From Beggiatoa alba B18LD (GTDB lineage: Bacteria; Pseudomonadota; Gammaproteobacteria; Beggiatoales; Beggiatoaceae), in the NCBI RefSeq assembly GCF_000245015.1, contig NZ_JH600070.1:3269252-3333251 (forward strand): DNA of 64,000 nucleotides, given 5' to 3'. Within the stretch, counting starts at the first letter, position 1. Each line of letters opens with the position of its first letter. Positions 48,949 through 57,614 of the stretch are shown in pieces. The position numbers and the translations under genes were made by a program. The notes under the pieces were generated by a model. It was given only the letters and a program-made list of their open reading frames with translations. It had not been told where the DNA came from and searched no databases.

Positions 48949-50175
48949 CTAAACTAACGGCAAACCCATCAACAAACGTGAAGGGTGTCCATGTAACCCT
49001 GTCATTTGTTGCACAAGCCATTGTTTTGCAAATGGTAAAGTGTCTATGGCTAACATGCCTAAATTGCGTGAAATTTTCAGCGGTAGAAAGTCGTTAGAGA
49101 AAACTTTTACCATTTGATTGGTTAAGTTAATAACTCTATCTTGGTCAGGTTGTTGATAATGTTGATAACGTTCTAAGGTCGCAGTGTTACCGATGTCGCT
49201 TTCTTGGGTTTGTAGAGTTTCGACGATGGCTTGGGCAAGGCTTGCAACATCGCGTAAGCCTAAATTAAAGCCTTGTCCTGCAATGGGGTGTAGGGTGTGG
49301 GCGGCGTTGCCAATCACGACTAAACGAGGATAGTCTGTGATTTCAGTACGGACTAAGCGCAAAGGGTGGGCGGTGCGTTGTCCTGCACGGGTAAATTGTC
49401 CTGCTCGCCAGCCGAAAATCTGTTGTACGGTGTGTAAAAAGTCTTTGTCATTTAAAGCCATTGCTTGTGTTTCGTCGGCTTGTTTAACTGTCCAAACCAG
49501 TGAGCAATCTTGGTTTTCTAAGGGTAATAACGCAATAGGTCCTGTGGGGGTAAAGCGTTCATAGGCGATGTGTTGATGGGGTTTTGAGAGGGTGATATTG
49601 CAGGTTATTGCTGTTTGTTCGTAGTTGGCTATTTGGGCATTCATGCCGACAAAATCGCGGATTTTGGATTGTCCGCCATCAGCAATGACAAGTAAGCGAG
49701 TGCAGAGGCATTCTGTTTGCCCTTGGTGTTGAAGGTGCAATTCGATATGTTGGTCGTTGAAATAGACTTGTTCAACTTGGGCGGGGGCAAGAATGGTGCA
49801 GGCGGTTTGGCTGACGGTTTGTTGTAGGTGTTGGCTGAGTTGTTTGGCGCGGATGGTGTAGCCAAAAGCGGGCAGTTGGGCATCTCGTGCATTCAGGCGT
49901 GTCATGCCAAATCCGCCTTGTTCAGAAACGTGAATTTGTTGAATCGTGGTTGTTTGTGGTGCGAGGGCTGACCAGATGCCGATACCTTGTAGAATGCGTT
50001 GTGAGGTATAAGTTAGGGCTAAGACGCGGTCATCATAATGCGATGCGCCTGTTTCTGCTGTCCAGTCTTTGGTTTCTATGAGAGCAATTTTAAGCGCGGT
50101 ATGACGCAAAGCGCAGGCAAGACTTGAACCGACTAAGCCACCGCCGATAATGATTAAGTCGTATAGGGTTGTCAT
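48949..50175 (-). CDS. ubiH: UbiH-type 2-octaprenyl-6-methoxyphenol hydroxylase
   Basis: A 408-residue FAD-dependent monooxygenase. FAD-binding IIGGGLVGSSLACALRH at the N-terminus, the DG motif near VIADGGQSKIRD, and NAAHTLHPIAGQGFNLGLRDV in the C-terminal half are the UbiH/UbiF/VisC family signature. It hydroxylates the aromatic ring in ubiquinone synthesis. UbiH is preferred over UbiF/UbiI by overall likeness of the C-terminus (FSNDFLPLKISRNLGML), not by proof. Confidence 0.85.
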   Translation of the reverse strand: MTTLYDLIIIGGGLVGSSLACALRHTALKIALIETKDWTAETGASHYDDRVLALTYTSQRILQGIGIWSALAPQTTTIQQIHVSEQGGFGMTRLNARDAQLPAFGYTIRAKQLSQHLQQTVSQTACTILAPAQVEQVYFNDQHIELHLQHQGQTECLCTRLLVIADGGQSKIRDFVGMNAQIANYEQTAITCNITLSKPHQHIAYERFTPTGPIALLPLENQDCSLVWTVKQADETQAMALNDKDFLHTVQQIFGWRAGQFTRAGQRTAHPLRLVRTEITDYPRLVVIGNAAHTLHPIAGQGFNLGLRDVASLAQAIVETLQTQESDIGNTATLERYQHYQQPDQDRVINLTNQMVKVFSNDFLPLKISRNLGMLAIDTLPFAKQWLVQQMTGLHGHPSRLLMGLPLV

Positions 50176-50208
50176 TGCGTCTCCGTTGTTTTTAGGGTAG
50201 TGCTAAAG

Positions 50209-50278
50209 AAGTCGGGTTTTAGTCGTTAATCTACATCTTTTTGTCTGAATCAGGATTTATGCGTGTAAAACCCGACTT
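50209..50278. repeat. 13-bp inverted repeat enclosing a GTCTGAATCAGGATT copy
   Basis: AAGTCGGGTTTTA at 50209-50221 is mirrored at 50266-50278. Between the arms lies the repeat GTCTGAATCAGGATTTA at 50243-50259. It occupies the gap between ubiH and hisH. It may form a stem-loop but has no terminator T-run on the hisH strand. Confidence 0.7.
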
Positions 50279-50283
50279 GTTAT

Positions 50284-50925
50284 TTACAACGCTAAAAAAT
50301 TCCGTAGCAGTTGCAAGCCTGTGTGTTGGCTTTTTTCGGGGTGGAATTGCACCGCACATAAGTTATCTTTGGCAATGGCACTGGTAAAGGTGATATTGCC
50401 GTAGGTGGTCGCGCCTGTGGTCACATTGGGTTCTGTGGGTTCTACGTAGTAGCTATGCACAAAGTAGAATCGGCTGTTATCAGGAATATTTGCCCAGAGT
50501 GGGTGGTCTGTCACTTGTTTAACTTGATTCCAACCCATGTGGGGAACTTTTTGCCGTTCACCTGTCACAGGGTCGAGTAATGGGTCTGGAAATAGTTTGA
50601 CATTGCCCGCAATCGCGCCGAAGCCATCAACCCCGCCATTTTCTTCGCTGTGGCTTAAGAGGGTTTGTAAGCCTAAGCAGAGTCCTAAAAAGGGTTTTTC
50701 TTGTAATGCTTGGCGGATAATGTCGCTTAAGCCTGTTTGTTTGAGCAATGCCATGCAGTTGCCAATGGCCCCTTGTCCCGGAAAAACGACTTTATCAGCG
50801 TGTAAAATCGTTTGTGCTTCGTTACTCACTATAACTTGCCAATCGCGTTCTGCAACATGGCTAAAGGCTTGATTCACTGAACGTAAGTTACTCATGCCGT
50901 AGTCAAGAATGGCGACGGTTTTCAT
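50284..50925 (-). CDS. hisH: imidazole glycerol phosphate synthase, glutamine amidotransferase subunit
   Basis: A 213-residue class I glutaminase. The nucleophile is in PFLGLCLGLQTLL, the GQGAIGNCM oxyanion region and the terminal FHPEKS His-Glu of the triad are present. It provides ammonia to HisF in histidine synthesis. The ATG at 50925 was chosen (AAGGA 9 bases upstream; MKTVAILDYGMSNLRSV is the family N-terminus). It begins one base after the hisB stop. hisA and hisF, usually next, are not in this window. Confidence 0.96.
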   Translation of the reverse strand: MKTVAILDYGMSNLRSVNQAFSHVAERDWQVIVSNEAQTILHADKVVFPGQGAIGNCMALLKQTGLSDIIRQALQEKPFLGLCLGLQTLLSHSEENGGVDGFGAIAGNVKLFPDPLLDPVTGERQKVPHMGWNQVKQVTDHPLWANIPDNSRFYFVHSYYVEPTEPNVTTGATTYGNITFTSAIAKDNLCAVQFHPEKSQHTGLQLLRNFLAL

Positions 50926-50926
50926 T

Positions 50927-51520
50927 TTATAGTGTTCCTTTGGTCGAGGGGACAATGTTTTGCATCCGTTCATCGCGTTCTATCGCCATGCGTAAGGCTC
51001 GCCCAAAGGCTTTAAAAACGGTTTCGATAATGTGGTGGGCGTTGCGTCCGCGTAAATTATCAATGTGTAGAGTAATTAAGGCATGATTAACAAAGCCTTG
51101 AAAGAATTCGCGGAATAGTTCTACATCAAAATCGCCAATTTTATCGCGGGGAAAGTCGACGAAGTAGTCCATGTGGGGACGACCTGAGCAGTCGATGACC
51201 ACACGAGAAAGGGCTTCATCTAATGGGACGTAAGCATGTCCGTAGCGATAAATGCCTTTTTTATTGCCTAATGCTTGCGTGAATGCTTGCCCTACAGTGA
51301 TGCCTACATCTTCAACGGTGTGATGTGCATCAATGTGTAAGTCCCCTTTGGCGTTAATTTCTAAATCAATTAAGCCATGTCGGGCGATTTGTTCAAGCAT
51401 GTGTTCTAAAAACGGCACACCGATAGCGAGTTGACTTTTACCCGTTCCATCTAAGTTAAGAGTGACTGAAACTTGTGTTTCTAGGGTGTTACGGTTGACC
51501 GTCGCGCAACGATTAGACAT
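50927..51520 (-). CDS. hisB: imidazoleglycerol-phosphate dehydratase
   Basis: A 197-residue monofunctional His[21 protein letters not shown] and [18 protein letters not shown] are the two manganese-binding motifs. There is no N-terminal histidinol-phosphatase domain (as in E. coli). It forms a hisB-hisH unit. Confidence 0.97.
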   Translation of the reverse strand: MSNRCATVNRNTLETQVSVTLNLDGTGKSQLAIGVPFLEHMLEQIARHGLIDLEINAKGDLHIDAHHTVEDVGITVGQAFTQALGNKKGIYRYGHAYVPLDEALSRVVIDCSGRPHMDYFVDFPRDKIGDFDVELFREFFQGFVNHALITLHIDNLRGRNAHHIIETVFKAFGRALRMAIERDERMQNIVPSTKGTL

Positions 51521-51605
51521 TGTGGTATTACTCAGATTTTTTTAAAAGAATGATGGTTGAATCGAGTTATTTTTAACTTGATTCAACCGTTTTTCAAAGG
51601 GTTAT

Positions 51606-52739
51606 TTACTTCACCATATTATCTAAAATCGCGGCTTTCACTTCATTTAGCTCTGCCTTGACTTTTAATAAGGGGGCTGTGCTTTGTTTAATGGCGGTGT
51701 CGGGGTCTTTCAAGCCGTGTCCTGTCAGTGTACAAACAATAGTACTGCCTTCAGGAATTTTGCCATTTTGAATATCACGCACCGCGCCTGCGATGGAAAT
51801 AGCGGATGCAGGTTCGCAGAAAATCCCTTCTTTTTCCGCTAATAATTTCTGTGCTAAAAGAATATCGTCATCGCTGAATTCATCAAACCAGCCGTTAGAT
51901 TCGCGCACGGCTGCCCATGCTTGGTGATAGCTTTGCGGATGACCGATGCGGATAGCCGTGGCGATGGTTTCAGGATGGTCGACCATGTGACCGCGTAAAA
52001 ATGGTGCGGCACCGCTGGCTTGATAGCCAACCATGCGCGGACGTTTCACGGTAATGCCTGTGGCAAAGCGACAATGTCCGTTACAGAAGGCACAGGCTTC
52101 GGTGACTTTTTCGGGGCAAGTGGCGGCTGATTCAGAATAGCCTATCCAGTGCGCAGAAATATTGCCCGCATTGCCAACGGGTAAGCAGTGAAAATCAGGC
52201 GCACGTCCAAGGGCTTCGATAATTTCAAACGCGGCGGTTTTTTGCCCTTGTAAGCGGAATGGGTTGATAGAGTTGACTATTGTCACAGGGGCATGGTCAG
52301 CAATTTCTTTGACTAATTGCATCCCAGCGTCAAAATTGCCTTGAATTTGAATAATGATAGAGCCGTGCATCATGGCTTGAGCGAGTTTACCTTGTGCAAT
52401 TTTTCCCTCTGGAATCAGTACGAAGGCGGAAATACCTGCACGGGCGGCATAGGCAGCAGCGGACGCGCTGGTATTGCCTGTTGAGGCGCAAATAATGGCT
52501 TTACTGCCTGCTTCTACGGCTTTCGTCACTGCCATGGTCATGCCACGGTCTTTAAACGAGCCCGTTGGGTTTAAGCCTTCATATTTGACGTAAATATCGA
52601 CGGATTTTTTTAATTGGCGAGGAATATTGGCTAAGCGAATTAAGGGGGTATTGCCTTCACTTAAGCTAATAATCGGGGTGTCATCATGAACGGGTAAGCG
52701 GTCGCGATATTTATCAATTAAACCTGTATAACGGGGCAT
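51606..52739 (-). CDS. thrC: threonine synthase with Cys-rich insertion
   Basis: A 377-residue PLP enzyme. The PLP-lysine motif is PTGSFKDRGM, and CASTGNTSASAAAYAARAG and PVGNAGNISAHWIGY bind the cofactor phosphate. It converts O-phosphohomoserine to threonine. An insertion after HWIGYSE carries four Cys, C208-x7-C216-x2-C219-x3-C223, before RPRMVGYQASGAAPF, which looks like a small metal or disulfide element. It lies upstream of hisB on the same strand, 85 bases apart. Confidence 0.93.
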   Translation of the reverse strand: MPRYTGLIDKYRDRLPVHDDTPIISLSEGNTPLIRLANIPRQLKKSVDIYVKYEGLNPTGSFKDRGMTMAVTKAVEAGSKAIICASTGNTSASAAAYAARAGISAFVLIPEGKIAQGKLAQAMMHGSIIIQIQGNFDAGMQLVKEIADHAPVTIVNSINPFRLQGQKTAAFEIIEALGRAPDFHCLPVGNAGNISAHWIGYSESAATCPEKVTEACAFCNGHCRFATGITVKRPRMVGYQASGAAPFLRGHMVDHPETIATAIRIGHPQSYHQAWAAVRESNGWFDEFSDDDILLAQKLLAEKEGIFCEPASAISIAGAVRDIQNGKIPEGSTIVCTLTGHGLKDPDTAIKQSTAPLLKVKAELNEVKAAILDNMVK

Positions 52740-52916
52740 TCGAGAACCTCAAGCGTGCGAATTAATAAGGAACAAATATTATTTATTTTACCAAGTCGAC
52801 GGGCTATTTGCTGGAATTCGTGCATTCAGTGACATTAAATAGCGTCAATAGCACTAAAAACAGCATTTCGGTAAAATTTTAGCGGTGATATGGCGAGCAA
52901 ATAGGGATAATTTTTT

Positions 52917-53225
52917 ATGTCGGATGAGCAAGAAAGTATTAAAAAAGATGGGCGTAGAGCGTATGAGCATACGTTAAAAATTCAGTTATTGGATGAACGG
53001 GCAGGACAAGAACCGTTAGTGCAGGTGATTGGGCGCGGAAGTCGTGCGGAAGTAGCAACTCGTTTAAGCATTCCCTTGACCGAAGAGCAGTATGAACGCT
53101 TGCAACAGATGGTTTTAGGGAATTTAGCAATTGCTGTCCCTATTTTATTAATGCGGGCGTTGGATGAGTTAGAACGGGATAATAAGACGTTAAAAATTTC
53201 GGTGCGCCGAATGCGGGAGGAGTAA
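52917..53225 (+). CDS. hypothetical protein, 102 aa
   Basis: A 102-residue soluble protein, mostly helical with charged ends (QESIKKDGRRAYEHTLKIQL; RDNKTLKISVRRMREE). AGGGATAA precedes the ATG at 52917, and codon use matches its neighbours, so it looks real. I do not recognise the family. It is followed by a GTCTGAATCAGGATT repeat (53251-53298) and divergent from thrC. Confidence 0.6.
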   Translation: MSDEQESIKKDGRRAYEHTLKIQLLDERAGQEPLVQVIGRGSRAEVATRLSIPLTEEQYERLQQMVLGNLAIAVPILLMRALDELERDNKTLKISVRRMREE

Positions 53226-53250
53226 GCGAGGAAAAAACCAGCCATATTTT

Positions 53251-53298
53251 GTCTGAATCAGGATTCACAGGATTTTCAGGATTAGCAGGATTTAAAAG
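53251..53298 (+). repeat. GTCTGAATCAGGATT repeat with AGGATT periodicity
   Basis: Starts GTCTGAATCAGGATTCACAG and continues with AGGATT-type units about every 9 bases, to TTTAAAAG. The same unit occurs at 50243 and 54927, and inverted at 55009-55054. Non-coding. Confidence 0.8.
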
Positions 53299-53389
53299 AG
53301 AATGCCTGAATTTTAATTGATTTCTGTCATAATAAACGGCATTAATCCCCTGTCTGCAACGTATTTGAGCGTACACATAAGGAGCTTTT

Positions 53390-54028
53390 ATGTTAAGACC
53401 TATTCATTTTGTGCTTGCATTATTCGGTTTATTTTTAACGGCTTGTGTAACAATTAATGTTTATTTTCCAGCGGCGGCGGCGGAAAAAGCGGCCGACCAA
53501 ATTATTGACCAAGTTTGGGGAGATAAAGCGGGTAATCCTACTGACCCTGCAACAACGCCCGCACCCGCCACAGAGACCAAACCCGCACCCGATAAGCAGT
53601 CAGCCATTCAGCCCGCTAATGGAAATTGGTTTGCGTGGGCATTTGAGTTAATCATCCCCAGCGCACACGCTGAAGCCAATATCGATATTTCTAGCCCCAC
53701 CATTCAAGTGTTGCAGAATACGATGGCAACCCGTTTTAAAGATTTGAAGGTTTATTATGACAATGGCGCGATTGGTTTAACCTATGACGCGTTGATTACC
53801 TTACGCGACCCTAGTCTTGTGCCTTTAAAAGCCCGTAATAATGTCAATCGTTGGGTCGTGGAAGAAAATAATGACCGTTTAGCCTTATATAAAGAATTAG
53901 CCCTTGCCAATGGGCATCCTGAGTGGGAAACGGAAATACGGGCAACCTTTGCAAGCCGTTGGATTGAACGCTCCCCTAAAGGTTGGTGGTATCAAGATAC
54001 TAAAGGTCAGTGGCAACAACGTAAATAA
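53390..54028 (+). CDS. YdbL/DUF1318-like lipoprotein
   Basis: A 212-residue lipoprotein. Signal peptide ending in LFLTACVTINVYFPAAAAEK, so Cys is the lipid site, followed by the hallmark INVYFPAAAAEKAADQII of DUF1318/YdbL proteins. A Pro/Ala/Thr linker (about 45-80) is followed by a second conserved block (about 100-190), ending in basic aromatic residues. YdbL-type proteins occur with other envelope lipoproteins; function unknown. AAGGAG at 53378 is a strong ribosome site. Confidence 0.82.
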   Translation: MLRPIHFVLALFGLFLTACVTINVYFPAAAAEKAADQIIDQVWGDKAGNPTDPATTPAPATETKPAPDKQSAIQPANGNWFAWAFELIIPSAHAEANIDISSPTIQVLQNTMATRFKDLKVYYDNGAIGLTYDALITLRDPSLVPLKARNNVNRWVVEENNDRLALYKELALANGHPEWETEIRATFASRWIERSPKGWWYQDTKGQWQQRK

Positions 54029-54123
54029 TCACTTTAGGGCTTAAATCGGGGTAGAAATAAGGCTTGTGAATCCTTTCTACCCTGTTTTTAAGGCTTTCTT
54101 TTCCACGCTTTAGGCTCTCAACA

Positions 54124-54924
54124 ATGAATATTTTTGTCTTTGATATTGAAACCATTCCTGATGTGGCGAGTGGTCGGCGGTTGTATGGCAATCCTGAAGA
54201 AATGGCGCAACTCAGTGATAAAGACGTGGCGAAAGTCATGTTTCATTATCGTAAGCAGGAAACAGACGGACAGACAGAAATATTACGCCATCATTTGCAG
54301 AAAATTGTGGCGATTTCAGTCGTTTTGCGCGTTAAGAATGATAAGCAGGATATTTTTAAAGTCTGGTCTTTGGGCGAACCTAACGCACCTGAAGAAGAAT
54401 TAATTGAACGTTTTTATAAGGGATTACAAGAATATACGCCGACATTAGTTTCTTGGAATGGCAGTGGGTTTGATTTACCTGTTTTACATTATCGAACCTT
54501 ATTGCATGGTATTCCCGCGCCCCGCTATTGGGAAACAAATGGCGATTTTCGTTGGAATAATTATTTAAGTCGATTTCATGAACGACACACGGATTTAATG
54601 GATGTGTTGGCGGGTTATCAAAATAAAGCGTTTGCTCGCTTGGATGAAATTGCAACGATGTTAGGCTTTCCCGGCAAGATGGGAATGAGTGGCGATCAAG
54701 TTTGGGATGTGTATCAAGTCGGCGGTATTCAGGATATTCGGGATTATTGCGAAACAGATGTATTAAATACCTATTTGATTTTCCTGCGCTTTGAGTTGAT
54801 ACGTGGGAGATTAAAACCAGAAGAATATCAGCATGAAACGCAATTAATCCGCGACACACTCGTTTCTGAAAAATATAAGACCAAAAAACATCTGCAAGAA
54901 TTTTTAACAAATTGGCAGGCGTGA
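54124..54924 (+). CDS. predicted 3'-5' exonuclease, PolB-like
   Basis: A 266-residue DEDD exonuclease of the PolB-like (PF10108) family. Exo I FVFDIETIPDVASG (D and E), Exo II LVSWNGSGFDLPVLHYR (D) and a third Asp in the YCETDVLNTYLIFLRF region are present. It likely degrades DNA 3'-5'. It stands alone and is followed by the GTCTGAATCAGGATT inverted repeat. The start ATG at 54124 (MNIFVFDIETIP) matches homologues. Confidence 0.88.
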   Translation: MNIFVFDIETIPDVASGRRLYGNPEEMAQLSDKDVAKVMFHYRKQETDGQTEILRHHLQKIVAISVVLRVKNDKQDIFKVWSLGEPNAPEEELIERFYKGLQEYTPTLVSWNGSGFDLPVLHYRTLLHGIPAPRYWETNGDFRWNNYLSRFHERHTDLMDVLAGYQNKAFARLDEIATMLGFPGKMGMSGDQVWDVYQVGGIQDIRDYCETDVLNTYLIFLRFELIRGRLKPEEYQHETQLIRDTLVSEKYKTKKHLQEFLTNWQA

Positions 54925-54926
54925 TA

Positions 54927-55054
54927 GTCTGAATCAGGATTAACAGGATTGATAAGATTTAAAACCTTATTTAAAACCCTCAAACCAAAAAGTCAGGTGA
55001 ATCACGCTTTTTAATCTTGCTAATCCTGAAAATCCTGTGAATCCTGATTCAGAC
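54927..55054. repeat. inverted pair of GTCTGAATCAGGATT repeats
   Basis: The left arm begins GTCTGAATCAGGATTAACAG at 54927; the right arm ends in the reverse complement CTGATTCAGAC at 55054. About 38-46 bases of each arm are alike, enclosing a roughly 44-base centre. It lies between a plus-strand and a minus-strand gene end and could fold into a long hairpin. Confidence 0.85.
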
Positions 55055-55105
55055 AAGTTTTTATCTTTTTATAAAGAAACTCGCTGAACTCTTTTAGTTA
55101 AATAC

Positions 55106-56533
55106 TTACATCACAGACGCATTTTGTCTTGCCATGGTTTCAGGGTTAAACCACTTCAGTTTTTCGTGTAATTTCACGACATCACCGACAATAATTAAAC
55201 TTTGTAAATTCACGTTTTCCGCCTCTACCAATTGGGGCAGGGTTTGCAACGTACCAATAATGACTTTTTGGTCAGCAGTAGTTGCTTTCTGCACTAGCGC
55301 GGCGGGCTGTTCACCTGACATACCGTGTTTTATCATTTCTGCACAGAATAAGCCTAAGGCTTTTAAACCCATGTAAACGACAACGGTTTGATGCGGTTGG
55401 GTTAAGGCTGCCCAGTTTAAATTCATGGTGTTGTCTTTTAAATGTCCTGTGACGAATAAACAGGATTGCGCATAATCGCGGTGAGTTAAGGGAATGCCTG
55501 CATAAGCTGCCGTGCCTAAGGCGGCAGTAATTCCTGGAACGACTTGGAAGGGAACACCTTCCGTCATCAAGGTTTCAATTTCTTCCCCTCCTCGCCCAAA
55601 AATAAACGGGTCTCCGCCTTTCAAACGCAAGACTTTTTTCCCTTCTTTTGCGAGTCGCGCCAATAATAAATTAATTTCTTCTTGCGGTAAGGTGTGTTTG
55701 TCAGGACGTTTACCGACATAAATGTGTTCTGCATCGCGTCGGACAAGGGCTAAGACAGCGGGGGAAACTAAACGGTCATATAACACTACATCGGCTTTTT
55801 GCATCAAACGTAATGCCCGAAAAGTTAATAAATCAGGGTCGCCCGGCCCACCACCGACAAGATAAACCTCGCCCATAGATTGCGAATCAGTGTTTGTTCG
55901 TTCTGTTAAGAGTTGTTCGACGGCGTGTTCTGCCGCGCTGTTTTGTCCTGATAACACTAACTCGGCAATATGTCCGCTTAAAACGGTTTCCCAAAAATCA
56001 CGGCGTTGGCGGGTATCGCTCAATTGCGCTTGTGTCTTGTGTCGAAAACGCGCCATTAAACGGGCTAAATCCCCAAATGCGGCGGGAATAACGCTTTCTA
56101 ATTTAGCGCGTAGCATCCGAGCCAGTACAGGCGCAGCTCCCCCTGTTGAAATGGCAACTTGTAGCGGGGAACGGTCTAAAACTGAGGGGACAATAAAGCT
56201 ACACAGTTCAGGCTGGTCGACAACATTAACAGGGATATTCAAGGCTTGGGCTTGTTGTGATACTTGGCGATTTACCGCATCGTCATTGGTTGCCGCAATA
56301 ATTAATCGATAGGTTTTTAGGGTTAAATCGGTTTGTTGAAAGGGTCGTAAAAAGCAACGAATTTTTCCTGTTGCTTGGAGGTTCTGTAGTTTATCGTGCA
56401 AAGTTGGAGAAATAACATCGATATCCGCTCCTGCTTGCTGTAATAACGCTATTTTGCGTGTTGCGGTAAATCCGCCCCCAATGACTAAACAGGGTTGGTG
56501 AGTTAAGTTTAAAAATATAGGGAAAAAATCCAT
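55106..56533 (-). CDS. cysG: siroheme synthase (precorrin-2 dehydrogenase / ferrochelatase and uroporphyrinogen-III methyltransferase)
   Basis: A 475-residue bifunctional protein. The N-terminal half (LVIGGGFTATRKIALLQQAG, VNVVDQPELCSFIVPS) is the NAD-dependent dehydrogenase/ferrochelatase; the C-terminal half (VYLVGGGPGDPDLLTFRALR, LYDRLVSPAVLALV, RLKGGDPFIFGRGGEE) is SUMT. Siroheme serves sulfite and nitrite reductases. The ATG at 56533 (MDFFPIFLNL) was chosen; AGGGG lies about 8 bases upstream. It is close to tusA-dsrE2, consistent with sulfur metabolism. Confidence 0.97.
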   Translation of the reverse strand: MDFFPIFLNLTHQPCLVIGGGFTATRKIALLQQAGADIDVISPTLHDKLQNLQATGKIRCFLRPFQQTDLTLKTYRLIIAATNDDAVNRQVSQQAQALNIPVNVVDQPELCSFIVPSVLDRSPLQVAISTGGAAPVLARMLRAKLESVIPAAFGDLARLMARFRHKTQAQLSDTRQRRDFWETVLSGHIAELVLSGQNSAAEHAVEQLLTERTNTDSQSMGEVYLVGGGPGDPDLLTFRALRLMQKADVVLYDRLVSPAVLALVRRDAEHIYVGKRPDKHTLPQEEINLLLARLAKEGKKVLRLKGGDPFIFGRGGEEIETLMTEGVPFQVVPGITAALGTAAYAGIPLTHRDYAQSCLFVTGHLKDNTMNLNWAALTQPHQTVVVYMGLKALGLFCAEMIKHGMSGEQPAALVQKATTADQKVIIGTLQTLPQLVEAENVNLQSLIIVGDVVKLHEKLKWFNPETMARQNASVM

Positions 56534-56735
56534 TCTAAGCCCCTTCAGTGGTCGCATTTAATCAGTGAATTCTCTTTTAATAATAGCGTCTCTGAAAAAG
56601 ACAAAGTTAAGTAGCAAGTTAAATTATTTTTTACTTTTTTATCAATTAATTATACTGTGTTAATGAATATTATACTTTTTGAATATAAGAATAATCTGTA
56701 ATACTTAAATATTGTAGGACTAGCTAAATTTGTTA

Positions 56736-56754
56736 TTTTCGTATTCTACGAAAA
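56736..56754. promoter_or_regulatory. 8-bp perfect palindrome upstream of tusA
   Basis: TTTTCGTA and TACGAAAA flank TTC, about 45 bases upstream of the tusA start. It may be an operator; no terminator function is apparent. Confidence 0.4.
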
Positions 56755-56799
56755 AGTGTTAGGCTAAATGCTTATATTAGAATGTTAGGAGAAAATTAT

Positions 56800-57033
56800 A
56801 TGGTTGAATTTACAAAAGAACTGGACGCAAGTGGTTTAAACTGTCCTTTACCGATTTTAAAAGCTAAAAAAGTATTAAATACAATGCAACTCGGTGAAGT
56901 TTTACATGTTCTAACGACTGACCCTGGTTCGGTTAAAGATTTTGATGCGTTTGCCCGTCAGACAGGGAATAAGTTGTTATCTTCTACAGAAGAAAATGGG
57001 AAGTATTCTTTTTTGATTGAAAAAGCAAAATAA
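56800..57033 (+). CDS. tusA: sulfur carrier protein TusA
   Basis: A 77-residue TusA/SirA-family protein with the active-site Cys in SGLNCPLPILKAKKVL. It passes persulfide sulfur in thiolation or, in sulfur oxidisers, toward Dsr or sHdr enzymes. The ATG at 56800 was chosen because AGGAGA sits 8 bases upstream. dsrE2 follows 32 bases later; the pair is a common sulfur-relay unit. Confidence 0.93.
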   Translation: MVEFTKELDASGLNCPLPILKAKKVLNTMQLGEVLHVLTTDPGSVKDFDAFARQTGNKLLSSTEENGKYSFLIEKAK

Positions 57034-57065
57034 CCACATTCTTTGTACAGCAAGGAGGGAAGCAC

Positions 57066-57536
57066 ATGTCCGATACGAAAAAGTTAGCGATTATCGCAAC
57101 CAAGGGGACATTAGACTGGGCATATCCACCGTTTATTTTAGCTTCTACGGCGGCCGCATTAGGTTATGAAGTACAGATTTTCTTTACTTTCTACGGCTTG
57201 CAGTTACTTAAACAGGAGCTAAATTTACAAGTGACCTCGTTGGGTAATCCTGCAATGGAAATGCCGATTCCTGTTCCTGTTTTGGTGCAAGCATTACCTG
57301 GTATGCAGAGTTTTATGACGGGAATGATGAAAAAGAAGTTGCAACAAAAAGGCGTTGCTAGTATTGAACAGTTGCGTGAAATTTGTGTTGAAGCAGAAGT
57401 TAAATTAATCGCTTGTCAAATGACAGTTGATTTATTTGATTTGCATAAAGAGGATTTCTTACCAACGGTTGAGTTCGGGGGTGCGGCAACCTTTTTCGAA
57501 TTTGCGGGCGAGGCAGATATCACGCTGTATATTTAA
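57066..57536 (+). CDS. DsrE/DsrE2-family sulfurtransferase-like protein
   Basis: A 156-residue DsrE-fold protein (KKLAIIATKGTLDWAYPPFI; LKLIACQMTVDLFDLHKEDF). C139 is in KLIACQMTVDLF, the position of the active Cys in DsrE2A-type proteins. It can accept persulfide from TusA. It follows tusA 32 bases downstream with an AAGGAGG ribosome site at 57051. Possibly a DsrE2A; no rhodanese gene is adjacent. Confidence 0.85.
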   Translation: MSDTKKLAIIATKGTLDWAYPPFILASTAAALGYEVQIFFTFYGLQLLKQELNLQVTSLGNPAMEMPIPVPVLVQALPGMQSFMTGMMKKKLQQKGVASIEQLREICVEAEVKLIACQMTVDLFDLHKEDFLPTVEFGGAATFFEFAGEADITLYI

Positions 57537-57545
57537 GTGGTTAGC

Positions 57546-57595
57546 GGGTAAATTTGTAGCATTTTATGGGTTTTGCATCAGCTATAAATTTACCC
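57546..57595. terminator. 15-bp stem-loop between convergent dsrE2 and rnhA
   Basis: GGGTAAATTTGTAGC (57546-57560) pairs with GCTATAAATTTACCC (57581-57595) with one G-U or mismatch, loop 20 bases. No strong T-run. Its position between convergent genes suggests a shared stop signal. Confidence 0.45.
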
Positions 57596-57614
57596 TGCAT
57601 AATTTATCCTGCAT

